Assembly: GCF_004135385.1 (NCBI RefSeq)
Contig: NZ_CP035493.1
Location: forward strand, 2,170,001 to 2,234,000
Length of the DNA stretch: 64,000 bases
DNA from: Xylanimonas protaetiae
GTDB taxonomy: Bacteria; Actinomycetota; Actinomycetes; Actinomycetales; Cellulomonadaceae
Reading direction: 5' to 3'
A program made the translations under genes and the position numbers. Below are positions 19,721 to 28,195 of the stretch, in pieces; positions within the stretch are counted from its first letter, which is position 1; each line of letters opens with the position of its first letter. The notes below the pieces were generated by a model. The model ran no database searches, was not told the DNA's origin, and saw nothing but the letters and a program-made list of their open reading frames with translations.

Positions 19721-20605
19721 GTGGACCTGCCCGCGCCCGTGAGCCGCGCGGTCGAGCGCTGGAAGGACTCCCGCCTCGGCCGGACGCTCGCCTGGTACGG
19801 CGCCCGCAACGGCCCGCTGCTGTGCGGCGGGATCGCCTACTCGGCGCTGTTCAGCCTGTTCGCCGGGCTCACGATCGGCTGGTCGGTGTTCTCGGCGTCG
19901 CTCGGCCGCAACGCGGGCCTGCGCGACGCCGTCCTCGACCAGGTGGACACCTGGGTCCCGGGGCTCGTCGGCGACGGCCCGAAGGACATGATCAGTCCCG
20001 ACAAGCTCGTCCTGCCCTCGGCCCTGACTTGGGCGACCGTCGTCGCCGCCGTCGTGCTGCTCGTCTCGGCCCTCGGCGTGATGGGCGCCCTGCGGAGCTC
20101 GGTGCGCGCGATGTTCGACCTGCCCGCGGCGGGCCAGAACCCCGTCCTCGCGCGCGTCTGGCAGCTCGCCGGGTTCGCGCTGCTGGGCGTCGGCGTCGTC
20201 GCCTCCGCGGGAGCCTCGGTGGCCGCGGGGGCCGTGGGGCAGGTCGTCGAGTCGTGGCTGGGCGGCAGCCAGGCCGTCGCGTGGGCGGTACGGCTGGGCG
20301 GCGCCGCCGTCGGGGTCGCCCTCGACGCCGTCGTGGTCGTCATGATCATCACCGTCGTCGGCGGGGCGCGGCCGACGCGACGCGACCTGGTCCTGGGCAG
20401 CCTCGCCGCGGGTGTCGTGGCCGGCGCGCTGCGGTGGCTGGGCACCACGATCGTGGTGGGCTCCGCCGGAGCCAACCGCCTGCTGGCCCCGTTCGCCGCG
20501 ATCGTGACGATCCTGGTCCTGGTCAACTTCGTCGCCCGGCTCCTGCTGCTCACGTGCGCCTGGATGCACGACCCGCCGCGGCGGACGCCGGCTGAGGGGG
20601 CGTGA
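19721..20605 (+). CDS. YihY/BrkB family membrane protein
   Basis: A 294-aa integral membrane protein with about six helices. It has the family's early FSLFAGLTIGWSVF and late ANRLLAPFAAIVTILVLVNF. YihY proteins were once called ribonuclease BN, but that activity belongs to another gene, and their role is uncertain. GTG follows TAGGCT (19708-19713) by 7 nt. Adjacent to trpS as in mycobacteria. Confidence 0.88.
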   Translation: MDLPAPVSRAVERWKDSRLGRTLAWYGARNGPLLCGGIAYSALFSLFAGLTIGWSVFSASLGRNAGLRDAVLDQVDTWVPGLVGDGPKDMISPDKLVLPSALTWATVVAAVVLLVSALGVMGALRSSVRAMFDLPAAGQNPVLARVWQLAGFALLGVGVVASAGASVAAGAVGQVVESWLGGSQAVAWAVRLGGAAVGVALDAVVVVMIITVVGGARPTRRDLVLGSLAAGVVAGALRWLGTTIVVGSAGANRLLAPFAAIVTILVLVNFVARLLLLTCAWMHDPPRRTPAEGA

Positions 20606-20613
20606 CGCCCCAG

Positions 20614-20691
20614 GTCGGCGGTTTCGCTCCGGATCGGCGGACGCATCCACCGACCCGAGGCAGAACCGCCGACCCGAGCGAAGCCGCCGAC
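20614..20691. repeat. Intergenic repeat A, copy 1
   Basis: Palindromic block beginning gtcggcggtttcgctc (20614-20629), whose reverse complement (one mismatch) lies at 20676-20691, with further CCGCCGAC units inside. Bases 20614-20678 match copy 2 at 21751-21815 in the same orientation with about 6 differences in 65. The two copies flank the AbiEi-like gene. It can also fold as a terminator for the YihY gene. Confidence 0.8.
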
Positions 20692-20786
20692 CCGACGGGC
20701 CCGGACCCCCAGGGGGGCGGGGTCGTGGTTGTGCACAGGGGGATCGGGGGCGTTCTTTCGGGGGTGGCGCGGGGCAGGGTGGCGGC

Positions 20787-21728
20787 ATGGAGCGTGCCGA
20801 CGGTCTCGTGCTTGCCGCGGAGCATCACCCGAACCTGCTGCGCAGCCGGGTCCGGCGCGGAGAGCTGGAGCGCCTCCGGCGTGGCGCCTACCTCCCGACG
20901 GACACCATCGCCGCGGACCGTCACGTCGCGGCGCGCGTCCGGGCGGTCGCTCGCATCCGCGCCGTGCACGCACGGCTCGACGCGCCTCACGTCTTCAGCC
21001 ACACGTCGGCGGCACTCCTGTGGGACCTCCCGCTCTGGGAGCCCGACCCCAGGGTGCACGTCGTCCAGGGTTACCGGGCGGGCGGGTCCGCCGCCGACGA
21101 CGTCGCGAGGCACCGCGCTGTGCTCGACCGGTGGGTCGAGCTGGACGGCCTCCCCGTCACCGACCTGGTACGAACGGTGGCCGACTGCCTGCTCGCGCTG
21201 CACCCGCTGCACGGCCTGGTGATCCTCGACGCTGCGCTGCGGCAAGGAGTCGACCGCCGCTCGGTCCGCGATGCCGTGCTCGCGCAACGCCGCCGCAACG
21301 GCAAGGCGCGCGCCCAGGTGCTGATCGAGCTGGGCGACGCGGGAGCCGAGTCGGCCTGGGAGACGTGGCTGCGCTACGTCGCGCTGCGGCTCGGCCTGCC
21401 GCGGCCCGTCACACAGTTCCCGATCGCCACCCGTTCCGGTACCTACCGGTCCGACCTCGCCTGGCCGAGGGACCGCGTGCTGGCGGAGTTCGACGGGCGG
21501 GTCAAGTACACGGCCGACGGCCTCGGAGCGGGGTGGGACCCCGACCGCTACCGGTTCGACGAGAAGCGCCGGGACGACGTGATCGCCGAGACGCTCGGCG
21601 TCCGCCCGCTCCGGTTCGTCGCGGCCGACGCTCGAACCCTCGCCGCGGTCGAGTCACGCCTGCTGGCGGCCTTCCCGACGTCGACCCGCCGCGCGGCCCG
21701 CCGCAACCCGCTCCTCCCGCCGCCGTAG
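20787..21728 (+). CDS. AbiEi-type antitoxin-domain/DUF559-like protein
   Basis: A 313-aa protein of an expanded actinobacterial family. The N-terminus (LLRSRVRRGELERLRRGAYL) is the winged-helix/AbiEi-antitoxin-like domain, and the C-terminal third (DRVLAEFDGRVKYTADGLGA, then EKRRDDVIAETLGVRPLRFV) resembles DUF559/Vsr-type endonuclease-like domains. No AbiEii toxin gene is adjacent, so a classical toxin-antitoxin pair is not supported. ATG follows CAGGGT by 6 nt. It is flanked by direct copies of repeat A, hinting at gain as a unit. Function unknown. Confidence 0.72.
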   Translation: MERADGLVLAAEHHPNLLRSRVRRGELERLRRGAYLPTDTIAADRHVAARVRAVARIRAVHARLDAPHVFSHTSAALLWDLPLWEPDPRVHVVQGYRAGGSAADDVARHRAVLDRWVELDGLPVTDLVRTVADCLLALHPLHGLVILDAALRQGVDRRSVRDAVLAQRRRNGKARAQVLIELGDAGAESAWETWLRYVALRLGLPRPVTQFPIATRSGTYRSDLAWPRDRVLAEFDGRVKYTADGLGAGWDPDRYRFDEKRRDDVIAETLGVRPLRFVAADARTLAAVESRLLAAFPTSTRRAARRNPLLPPP

Positions 21729-21750
21729 CGCGGGATCCTGACGCCGCCGG

Positions 21751-21815
21751 GTCGGCGGTTCTGCTCCAGATCGGCGGACGCATCCGCCGACCCGAGCCAC
21801 AACCGCCGACCCGAG
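21751..21815. repeat. Intergenic repeat A, copy 2
   Basis: Second copy of repeat A (gtcggcggttctgctcc..., then tcggcggacgcatccgccga), same orientation as copy 1 and 1137 bases downstream. It starts 23 bases after the stop of the AbiEi-like gene. Confidence 0.8.
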
Positions 21816-21825
21816 CCAGGGCCAG

Positions 21826-21883
21826 CCGTCCCCACCCGGGACGGCGACGGCGGCCGGCCCCGGGTGGGGACGGCCGCCGTCGC
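21826..21883. terminator. Overlapping alternative hairpins between AbiEi-like gene and sdhB
   Basis: Two perfect inverted repeats share sequence: 15 bp (ccgtccccacccggg at 21826-21840 with 21859-21873) and 13 bp (gcgacggcggccg at 21844-21856 with 21871-21883). They cannot form fully at once. The location between convergent genes suggests termination in both directions. Confidence 0.75.
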
Positions 21884-21898
21884 GCGGGGAGAGCGGGG

Positions 21899-22651
21899 TC
21901 AGAAGGCGCGGCGGATCATCGCCTGCTTGACCTCCTGGATCGCCTTCGTCACCTGGATGCCGCGCGGGCACGCCTCGGTGCAGTTGAAGGTGGTGCGGCA
22001 GCGCCACACGCCCTCCTTGTCGTTGAGGATGTCCAGGCGCTGCTGGCCGCCCTCGTCACGGCTGTCGAAGATGAACCGGTGCGCGTTGACGATCGCGGCC
22101 GGGCCGAAGTACTGCCCGTCCGTCCAGAACACCGGGCACGACGACGTGCACGCGGCGCACAGGATGCACTTGGTGGTGTCGTCGAACCTGGCGTGGTCGG
22201 CCGCGGACTGCAGGCGCTCGCGCGTCGGCTCGTTGCCCGAGGTGATGAGGAACGGCATGACCTCGCGGTACGAGGCGAAGAACGGCTCCATGTCCACGAC
22301 GAGGTCCTTGACCACGGGCAGGCCCTTGATGGGCTCGACCGTGATGGGCTTGTCGGGGTTGACGTCCTTGAGCAGCGTCTTGCACGCGAGGCGGTTGCGG
22401 CCGTTGATGCGCATGGCGTCCGAGCCGCAGACGCCGTGCGCGCACGAGCGGCGGAACGTCAGCGAGCCGTCCTGCTCCCACTTGATCTTGTGCAGGGCGT
22501 CGAGGATGCGGTCGGTGGCGTGCGCCTCGACCTGGTACTCCTCCCACGTGGCCTCCGCGGAGACCTCGGGGTTGAAGCGCCGGATCTTGATCGTGACGGT
22601 GAAGGAGGCGACCTCGCCCACCTTCGCGGGTGCTTCTGCGACGGCAGTCAT
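21899..22651 (-). CDS. sdhB: Succinate dehydrogenase iron-sulfur subunit
   Basis: Electron-transfer subunit of complex II, 250 aa. It carries the 2Fe-2S loop (SCAHGVCGSDAMRINGRNRL then ACK) and two ferredoxin-like clusters (CILCAACTSSCPVFW; CRTTFNCTEACPRGI). The ATG overlaps the sdhA stop (ATGA), the last gene of sdhCDAB. Membrane-associated on the cytoplasmic side. Confidence 0.97.
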   Translation of the reverse strand: MTAVAEAPAKVGEVASFTVTIKIRRFNPEVSAEATWEEYQVEAHATDRILDALHKIKWEQDGSLTFRRSCAHGVCGSDAMRINGRNRLACKTLLKDVNPDKPITVEPIKGLPVVKDLVVDMEPFFASYREVMPFLITSGNEPTRERLQSAADHARFDDTTKCILCAACTSSCPVFWTDGQYFGPAAIVNAHRFIFDSRDEGGQQRLDILNDKEGVWRCRTTFNCTEACPRGIQVTKAIQEVKQAMIRRAF

Positions 22652-24486
22652 CAGTACTTCCGCTCCATCGGCTCGTAGCGGGTCTGGATCACGGGCTTGG
22701 AGCCGAGCACGACCTTGTAGCCGTCCAGGTTCTCCACATGGTCGAAGTAGCCCTCGACGTGCCCGTCGGCGACGTCGGAGGCCGACGGCGGGCGGCGGTA
22801 CGCCATGGTGTGCAGCATGTAGTTGACGTCGTCGCGGTCCGGGTAGTCCTCGCGGTAGTGGCCGCCGCGCGACTCCTTGCGGTTGAGCGCCGCGAGCACC
22901 GTGACCTCGGCGATGTCGAGCAGGAAGCCCAGCTCGATCGCCTCGAGCAGGTCGGTGTTGAAGAGCTTGCCCTTGTCCTGCACCGAGACGTTCCGGTAGC
23001 GCTTCTGCAGGTCCTTGATGACGGCGATGGCCTCGCCGAGCGACTCGCCCGTGCGGAACACCTGGGCGTTGGCGTCCATGGTCTCCTGGAGCGTGCGGCG
23101 CAGGTCGGCCACGCGCTCGCCGTCGGGCCGCGAGCGCATGTCCTCGAGCTGCGCGACGACGGCGGCCGCCGGGTCCTCCGGCAGCGGCAGGTGCGCCTCG
23201 ACGGTCTTGGCGTACGCGGCGGCGGCGCGGCCGGACCGCTTGCCGAACACGTTGATGTCGAGCAGCGAGTTGGTGCCCAGGCGGTTGGACCCGTGCACGG
23301 ACACGCACGCGACCTCGCCGGCGGCGTACAGGCCGCGCACCACGTTGTGGCCGTCGCGCAGCACCTCGCCCTGCACGTTGGTGGGCACGCCGCCCATCGC
23401 GTAGTGCGCCGTCGGATAGACGGGCACGGGCTCGGTGTACGGCTCGACGCCCAGGTAGGTGCGCGCGAACTCGGTGATGTCCGGGAGCTTCGCGTCGATG
23501 TGCGCGGGCTCCAGGTGCGTCAGGTCGAGCAGCACGTAGTCCTTGTTGGGGCCGGCGCCGCGGCCCTCGCGCACCTCGTTGGCCATCGACCGGGCGACGA
23601 TGTCGCGCGGCGCGAGGTCCTTGATGGTGGGGGCGTAGCGCTCCATGAAGCGCTCGCCGTCGGCGTTGCGCAGGATGCCGCCCTCGCCGCGGGCCGCCTC
23701 CGACAGGAGGATGCCCAGGCCCGCGAGGCCTGTCGGGTGGAACTGGAAGAACTCCATGTCCTCGAGCGGCAGGCCGCGGCGGTAGGCGAGCGCCATGCCG
23801 TCACCGGTGAGGGTGTGGGCGTTCGACGTCGTCTTGAAGATCTTCCCCGCGCCGCCCGTGGCGAAGATGATCGCCTTGGCCTGGAACACGTGGATCTCGC
23901 CGCTCGCCAGGTCGTACGCGACGACGCCCGTGGCGTTGACCTCGGCGCCGTCCGCGAGCTCCTCGGTGGTGAGGTCGTGGTCGGTGAGCAGGTCGAGCAC
24001 GTAGAACTCGTTGTAGAACTCGACGTTCTGCTTGACGCAGTTCTGGTACAGCGTCTGCAGGATCATGTGGCCGGTGCGGTCCGCGGCGTAGCAGGCGCGG
24101 CGCACCGCGGCCTCGCCGTGGTTGCGGGTGTGGCCGCCGAACCGGCGCTGGTCGACGCGGCCCTCGGGCGTGCGGTTGAACGGCAGGCCCATCTTCTCCA
24201 GGTCGAGGACGGCGTCGATGGCCTCCTTCGCCAGGATCTCGGCGGCGTCCTGGTCGACCAGGTAGTCACCGCCCTTGACGGTGTCGAAGGTGTGCCACTC
24301 CCAGTTGTCGTCCTCGACGTTGGCGAGCGCGGCGGCCATGCCGCCCTGGGCGGCACCCGTGTGGGAGCGGGTCGGGTACAGCTTGGAGATGACGGCGGTG
24401 CGGGCGTCCTTCGAGGCCTCGAGCGCCGCACGCATCCCGGCGCCACCCGCGCCGACGATGACGACGTCGTACTGGTGTGTCTGCAT
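22651..24486 (-). CDS. sdhA: Succinate dehydrogenase flavoprotein subunit
   Basis: Oxidises succinate to fumarate with covalent FAD, 611 aa. The FAD-binding start is [20 protein letters not shown]; the flavinylated histidine lies in [30 protein letters not shown] and [13 protein letters not shown] are active-site and FAD segments. Full length. Third gene of the sdhCDAB operon, linked in function with gltA in the TCA cycle. Confidence 0.97.
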   Translation of the reverse strand: MQTHQYDVVIVGAGGAGMRAALEASKDARTAVISKLYPTRSHTGAAQGGMAAALANVEDDNWEWHTFDTVKGGDYLVDQDAAEILAKEAIDAVLDLEKMGLPFNRTPEGRVDQRRFGGHTRNHGEAAVRRACYAADRTGHMILQTLYQNCVKQNVEFYNEFYVLDLLTDHDLTTEELADGAEVNATGVVAYDLASGEIHVFQAKAIIFATGGAGKIFKTTSNAHTLTGDGMALAYRRGLPLEDMEFFQFHPTGLAGLGILLSEAARGEGGILRNADGERFMERYAPTIKDLAPRDIVARSMANEVREGRGAGPNKDYVLLDLTHLEPAHIDAKLPDITEFARTYLGVEPYTEPVPVYPTAHYAMGGVPTNVQGEVLRDGHNVVRGLYAAGEVACVSVHGSNRLGTNSLLDINVFGKRSGRAAAAYAKTVEAHLPLPEDPAAAVVAQLEDMRSRPDGERVADLRRTLQETMDANAQVFRTGESLGEAIAVIKDLQKRYRNVSVQDKGKLFNTDLLEAIELGFLLDIAEVTVLAALNRKESRGGHYREDYPDRDDVNYMLHTMAYRRPPSASDVADGHVEGYFDHVENLDGYKVVLGSKPVIQTRYEPMERKY

Positions 24487-24504
24487 GGATTCAGTCCTCG
24501 GGGA

Positions 24505-24951
24505 TCAGACGGCGGGGCAGAACGACGGCAGGAGGTCCTGCGTGGCGCCGGGCGGGCACGGGTCGAACGTGAAGATCACGAGGGTGCCGAGCACGACGAC
24601 GATCGTGAACGCCAGGTAGAGCAGCGCCTTGAGCACCAGCCGCGTGCCGTCCTTGGACGCGTAGTCGTTGATGATCGTGCGCACGCCGTTGGTGCCGTGG
24701 ATCATCGCGAGCCACAGCATCAGCAGGTCCCAGACCTTCCAGAACGGCCCGGCCCACTTGCCCGCGACGAAGGCGAAGTCGATCGAGTGGACGCCCTCGC
24801 CCGTCATGAGGTTGACGAACAGGTGCCCGAAGATCAGGACGAGCAGCAGCACGCCGGACGCCCGCATGAACATCCAGCTGTACAGCTCGTAGTTCGAGCG
24901 CGTCGCCTTCTGCCGGACGTACGGGGCGCGGGGGTTGTCGACCGCGGTCAT
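24505..24951 (-). CDS. sdhD: Succinate dehydrogenase membrane anchor SdhD
   Basis: A 148-aa membrane anchor with three helices (SGVLLLVLIFGHLFVNLM; VWDLLMLWLAMIHGTNGVRT; LYLAFTIVVVLGTLVIFTF). The histidines in the first two helices are candidate haem ligands. It follows sdhC by one base and precedes sdhA by 18, all on the same strand. Confidence 0.9.
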   Translation of the reverse strand: MTAVDNPRAPYVRQKATRSNYELYSWMFMRASGVLLLVLIFGHLFVNLMTGEGVHSIDFAFVAGKWAGPFWKVWDLLMLWLAMIHGTNGVRTIINDYASKDGTRLVLKALLYLAFTIVVVLGTLVIFTFDPCPPGATQDLLPSFCPAV

Positions 24952-24952
24952 C

Positions 24953-25333
24953 TCAGTGCCCTCCGAACGTGTTCATCAGGTGCCGCGGCAGGAAGCCCGC
25001 CATGACCACCACGAAGAGACCGAGCGCGACGTAGAGCATCACGCGCTGGTACTTCGGGCCCTTGGCCCAGAAGTCCACCAGGATGATCCGGACGCCGTTG
25101 AACGCGTGGAACACCACCGCGGCGACCAGCCCGGCCTCGCCGAGGCCCATGATCCAGTGCCGGTACGTGCCGATGATCGCGTTGTAGGCCTCCGGGGAGA
25201 CCCGCACGAGCGAGGTGTCGAGCACGTGCACGAGCAGGAAGAAGAAGATCAGGACGCCGGTCACGCGGTGCGCGACCCACGACCACATGCCTTCGCGGCC
25301 GCGATAGAGCGTGCCGCCCGGTGCATCAGGCAC
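24953..25333 (-). CDS. sdhC: Succinate dehydrogenase cytochrome b subunit SdhC
   Basis: A 126-aa membrane subunit with RGREGMWSWVAHRVTGVLIF (the SxxHRxTG quinone/haem signature region) and two further helices (AGLVAAVVFHAFNGVRIILV; VMLYVALGLFVVVMAGFL). GTG start at 25333. First gene of sdhCDAB; the promoter lies in the 231-base gap shared with the divergent M20 gene. Confidence 0.92.
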   Translation of the reverse strand: MPDAPGGTLYRGREGMWSWVAHRVTGVLIFFFLLVHVLDTSLVRVSPEAYNAIIGTYRHWIMGLGEAGLVAAVVFHAFNGVRIILVDFWAKGPKYQRVMLYVALGLFVVVMAGFLPRHLMNTFGGH

Positions 25334-25564
25334 GGTGGGAGCCTCCGGTCAGGGGTTCGTCGGGTTCCGTCGTCGTCGGCCCATGGCTCGACGACGAGCA
25401 CGGGGCGGCGATGGGGTCACTGTAATGACACTGTGAACGTGGCCGAACCGCCCTGCGCCAGGTGCACCACGGCTTTGTGACCCATCCCACAGAGTTTGCT
25501 GGCACGGGTGATGTTGGCGTCACCTCGTCAGATCGTCCGGGGCCCGCTGCCCTACTCTTCATGC
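25334..25564. promoter_or_regulatory. Divergent control region of sdhC and the M20 gene
   Basis: No gene is visible. A direct repeat CACTGT at 25418-25423 and 25429-25434 (11-base period, one DNA turn) is a candidate operator. TACAGT on the minus strand (25424-25419) could be an sdh -10. On the plus strand TACTCT (25553-25558) lies 6 nt before the M20 ATG. Confidence 0.4.
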
Positions 25565-26763
25565 ATGGTCTCCGAGCAGGTGGCCGCGCTGGCCGCGTCC
25601 TTCCATGACGAGCTGGTGGCGTTCCGTCGCGACCTGCACGCCCACCCGAGGTCTCGCGCGCCGAGGTCCGCACCACCGCCGTGGTCGTCGAGCGGCTGCG
25701 CGCGGCGGGCCTCGACCCGCGCCCCCTGCTCGTCACGGGAGCCGTCTGCGACATCGGCCCCGAGCGCGGGCCCGACGGAGAGGCGCTGCCCCGGCTCGGC
25801 CTGCGCGCCGACCTCGACGCCCTGCCCGTCGAGGACCGCTGCGAGTGCGACTGGCGCTCCACCGTCCCGCACGTCGCGCACGCCTGCGGGCACGACCTGC
25901 ACACCACCGTGGTGCTCGGCGCCGGCCTGGTGCTCGCCGCGCTGCACGAGCAGGGCCTGCTCGCCCGCCCCGTGCGCCTCATCTTCCAGCCCGCCGAGGA
26001 GGTCCAGCCCGGGGGAGCGCACGACGTGCTCGCCCAGGGCGTCCTCGACGGCGTCGACCGCGTCGTCGCGCTGCACGCCGAGCCGAAGCTCGACGTCGGG
26101 CAGGTCGGCACGCGCATCGGGCCGATCACCTCGGCGTCCGACACCGTGTCCGTCACCGTCACGTCGTCGGGCGGCCACACGTCGCGCCCGCACCTGACCG
26201 GCGACGTCGTCTACGCGCTCGGGCAGGTCATCACGCAGGTCCCGGCCGTGCTGGGCCGGCGGCTCGACCCCCGTTCGGGCGTCAACCTCACGTGGGGCGC
26301 GATGCACGCGGGCGACGTCCCGAACGTCATGCCCTCGACGGGCACCGTCGCCGGCACGCTGCGCTGCCTCGACGTGCGCGCGTGGGAGAAGGCCGGCCAG
26401 GTGCTGCACGACGCCGTCGAGCAGGTCGTGGCGCCCTACGACGTCGAGGTGACGGTCCACCACCAGCGCGGCGTGCCGCCCGTCGACAACGACGAGGTCG
26501 TCACGGGCGAGCTCGAGGCCGCCGCCCGCGCCGTCGTCGGGCCCGGCGGCGTCGTGCTGACCGAGCAGTCGCTCGGCGGCGAGGACTTCGCCTGGTACCT
26601 CACCAAGGTGCCGGGTGCCATGGCGCGGCTCGGCACGGGCACGCCCGGGGCGCGCCGCTACGACCTCCACCAGGGCGACCTGACCGTCGACGAGCGCGCC
26701 ATCGGCGTCGGCGTGCGGCTGCTCGCCGGGCTGGGCGCCGGAGTGCTCCAGCCGGCGGACTGA
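25565..26763 (+). CDS. M20 amidohydrolase, AmiA/AmiB-like (apparent frameshift)
   Basis: Metal-dependent amidohydrolase of the M20D group (hippurate/N-acyl-amino-acid hydrolases; mycobacterial AmiA1/AmiB1 have the same surroundings). The first 28 residues (EQVAALAASFHDELVAFRRD then LHAHP) are in one frame; the rest, with LRADLDALPVED, HACGHDLHTTVVLGA, FQPAEEVQPGGA and SLGGEDFAWYL, is in another. Adding one C to the run 25645-25647 restores HPEVSRAEVRTTAVVVERL and a 399-aa protein. Metal ligands are intact, so if the base is a sequencing loss the enzyme is functional. ATG is leaderless-like behind TACTCT. Confidence 0.85.
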
Positions 26764-26944
26764 CCGGCGGGCCACGAGCGTCCCCGGACGGCCGGGTGAG
26801 TTGCGATCTGGTCACGAAGAGACCCGACGTCCTGCGACACCATGCCCGGCGGTGTCAGATCGCTACTAGGGTCGCCACGTGATCAGTTCCGACCGTTCCC
26901 GGCGACCTCGGGGCGGTCTCGACCACCGATCTAAGGAGATCAAG

Positions 26945-28039
26945 GTGAAGAGAGCGACCCAGTTCGCCGCACTTGCCGGCGTGACCGCGCTGCTGCTCAG
27001 CGCGTGCGGCCAGGCCCCTGACGAGGCCGGCAGCACCCCGACCGCCGGCGGCGACGGGGGCAACAGCGACTTCGTGGCCTGCATGGTCTCGGACGAGGGC
27101 GGCTGGGACGACCAGTCCTTCAACCAGTCCGGCCACGAGGGCCTCCTCCAGGCGGAGTCGGAGCTCGGCGTCACGATCCACGCCGTCGAGTCGTCGGCCC
27201 CGACCGACTTCGTCCCGAACGTCAACAACCTGGTGCAGCAGAACTGCAACCTGATCATCGGCGTCGGCTTCAAGCTCGAGGACGCGATCCAGAGCGCGGC
27301 CGAGGCGAACCCGGACATCAACTTCGCCCTCATCGACTCGTCGTTCTCCGACGCGGACGGCAAGCCTGTCACGCTCGAGAACGCGAAGCCGATCCTCTTC
27401 AACACGGCCGAGGCCGCGTTCCTCGCCGGCTACCTCGCCGCCGGCATGTCGCAGACCGGCACCGTCGCCACCTTCGGCGGCCTCCAGATCCCGTCCGTCA
27501 CCGTGTTCATGGACGGCTTCTCCGACGGCGTCAAGCAGTTCAACGCCGACAACGGCGCGAACGTGACGCTCCTCGGCTGGGACAAGGACGCGCAGACCGG
27601 CTCGTTCTCCGGCGACTTCAGCAACCAGGCCAACGGCCAGAACCTGACCCAGGGCTTCATCGACCAGGGCGCCGACATCATCATGCCCGTCGCCGGCCCC
27701 GTCGGCCTCGGTGCCGCCGCTGCCGCCTCGGACGCCGGCAAGACCCTCATCTGGGTCGACTCGGACGGCTTCAAGTCGACCGAGCACGGCTCGATCATCC
27801 TCACCTCGGTGATGAAGCAGATCGGCGCCGCCGTCTTCGACGTCATCAAGAACGCCGCCGACGGCAACTTCTCGGCCGAGCCGTACATCGGCACCCTCGA
27901 GAACGAGGGCGTCGGCCTCGCCCCCTTCCACGACTTCGAGTCGAAGGTCCCGGCGGAGCTGTCGCAGAAGCTCGACGAGTACAAGCAGAAGATCATCTCG
28001 GGCGACCTCACGATCGAGTCCGTGAACTCGCCGAAGTGA
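26945..28039 (+). CDS. BMP-family nucleoside-binding lipoprotein
   Basis: Solute-binding protein of a nucleoside ABC importer (Bmp/Med family), 364 aa. A lipoprotein signal ends in LLLSACGQ. The mature part has VACMVSDEGGWDDQSFNQSG near the start and GVGFKLEDAIQSAAEANPDI, family segments for nucleoside binding. GTG 26945 is preceded by TAAGGAG at a good distance. It heads the cluster with ATPase, two permeases and salvage enzymes; a strong hairpin after it should raise its level over downstream genes. A TAGGGT box lies at 26867-26872. Confidence 0.93.
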   Translation: MKRATQFAALAGVTALLLSACGQAPDEAGSTPTAGGDGGNSDFVACMVSDEGGWDDQSFNQSGHEGLLQAESELGVTIHAVESSAPTDFVPNVNNLVQQNCNLIIGVGFKLEDAIQSAAEANPDINFALIDSSFSDADGKPVTLENAKPILFNTAEAAFLAGYLAAGMSQTGTVATFGGLQIPSVTVFMDGFSDGVKQFNADNGANVTLLGWDKDAQTGSFSGDFSNQANGQNLTQGFIDQGADIIMPVAGPVGLGAAAAASDAGKTLIWVDSDGFKSTEHGSIILTSVMKQIGAAVFDVIKNAADGNFSAEPYIGTLENEGVGLAPFHDFESKVPAELSQKLDEYKQKIISGDLTIESVNSPK

Positions 28040-28068
28040 CCCCTCACGCTGCTCCGGTGGCATGATCC

Positions 28069-28103
28069 ACGACGGCCCGGGCGACCATCGCCCGGGCCGT
28101 CGT
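28069..28103 (+). terminator. Hairpin between binding protein and ABC ATPase genes
   Basis: Perfect 16-bp inverted repeat (acgacggcccgggcga at 28069-28084 with 28088-28103) and a 3-base loop. It lies 30 bases after the binding-protein stop. Such hairpins usually attenuate or stabilise the first mRNA segment of importer operons. Confidence 0.85.
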
Positions 28104-28195
28104 TCGTTCCGCGTCAGAAGGGGTCCCACGCCCCGTCCGAACTGCCGGAACGCACGGAATGCGGTTCGATGGGTGACGGACGAGGAGGGTTGCCG

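Noticed and set aside
20787-21728. Complete AbiE toxin-antitoxin system.
   Set aside because: No AbiEii nucleotidyltransferase gene is next to it; downstream is only a repeat and sdhB on the other strand.
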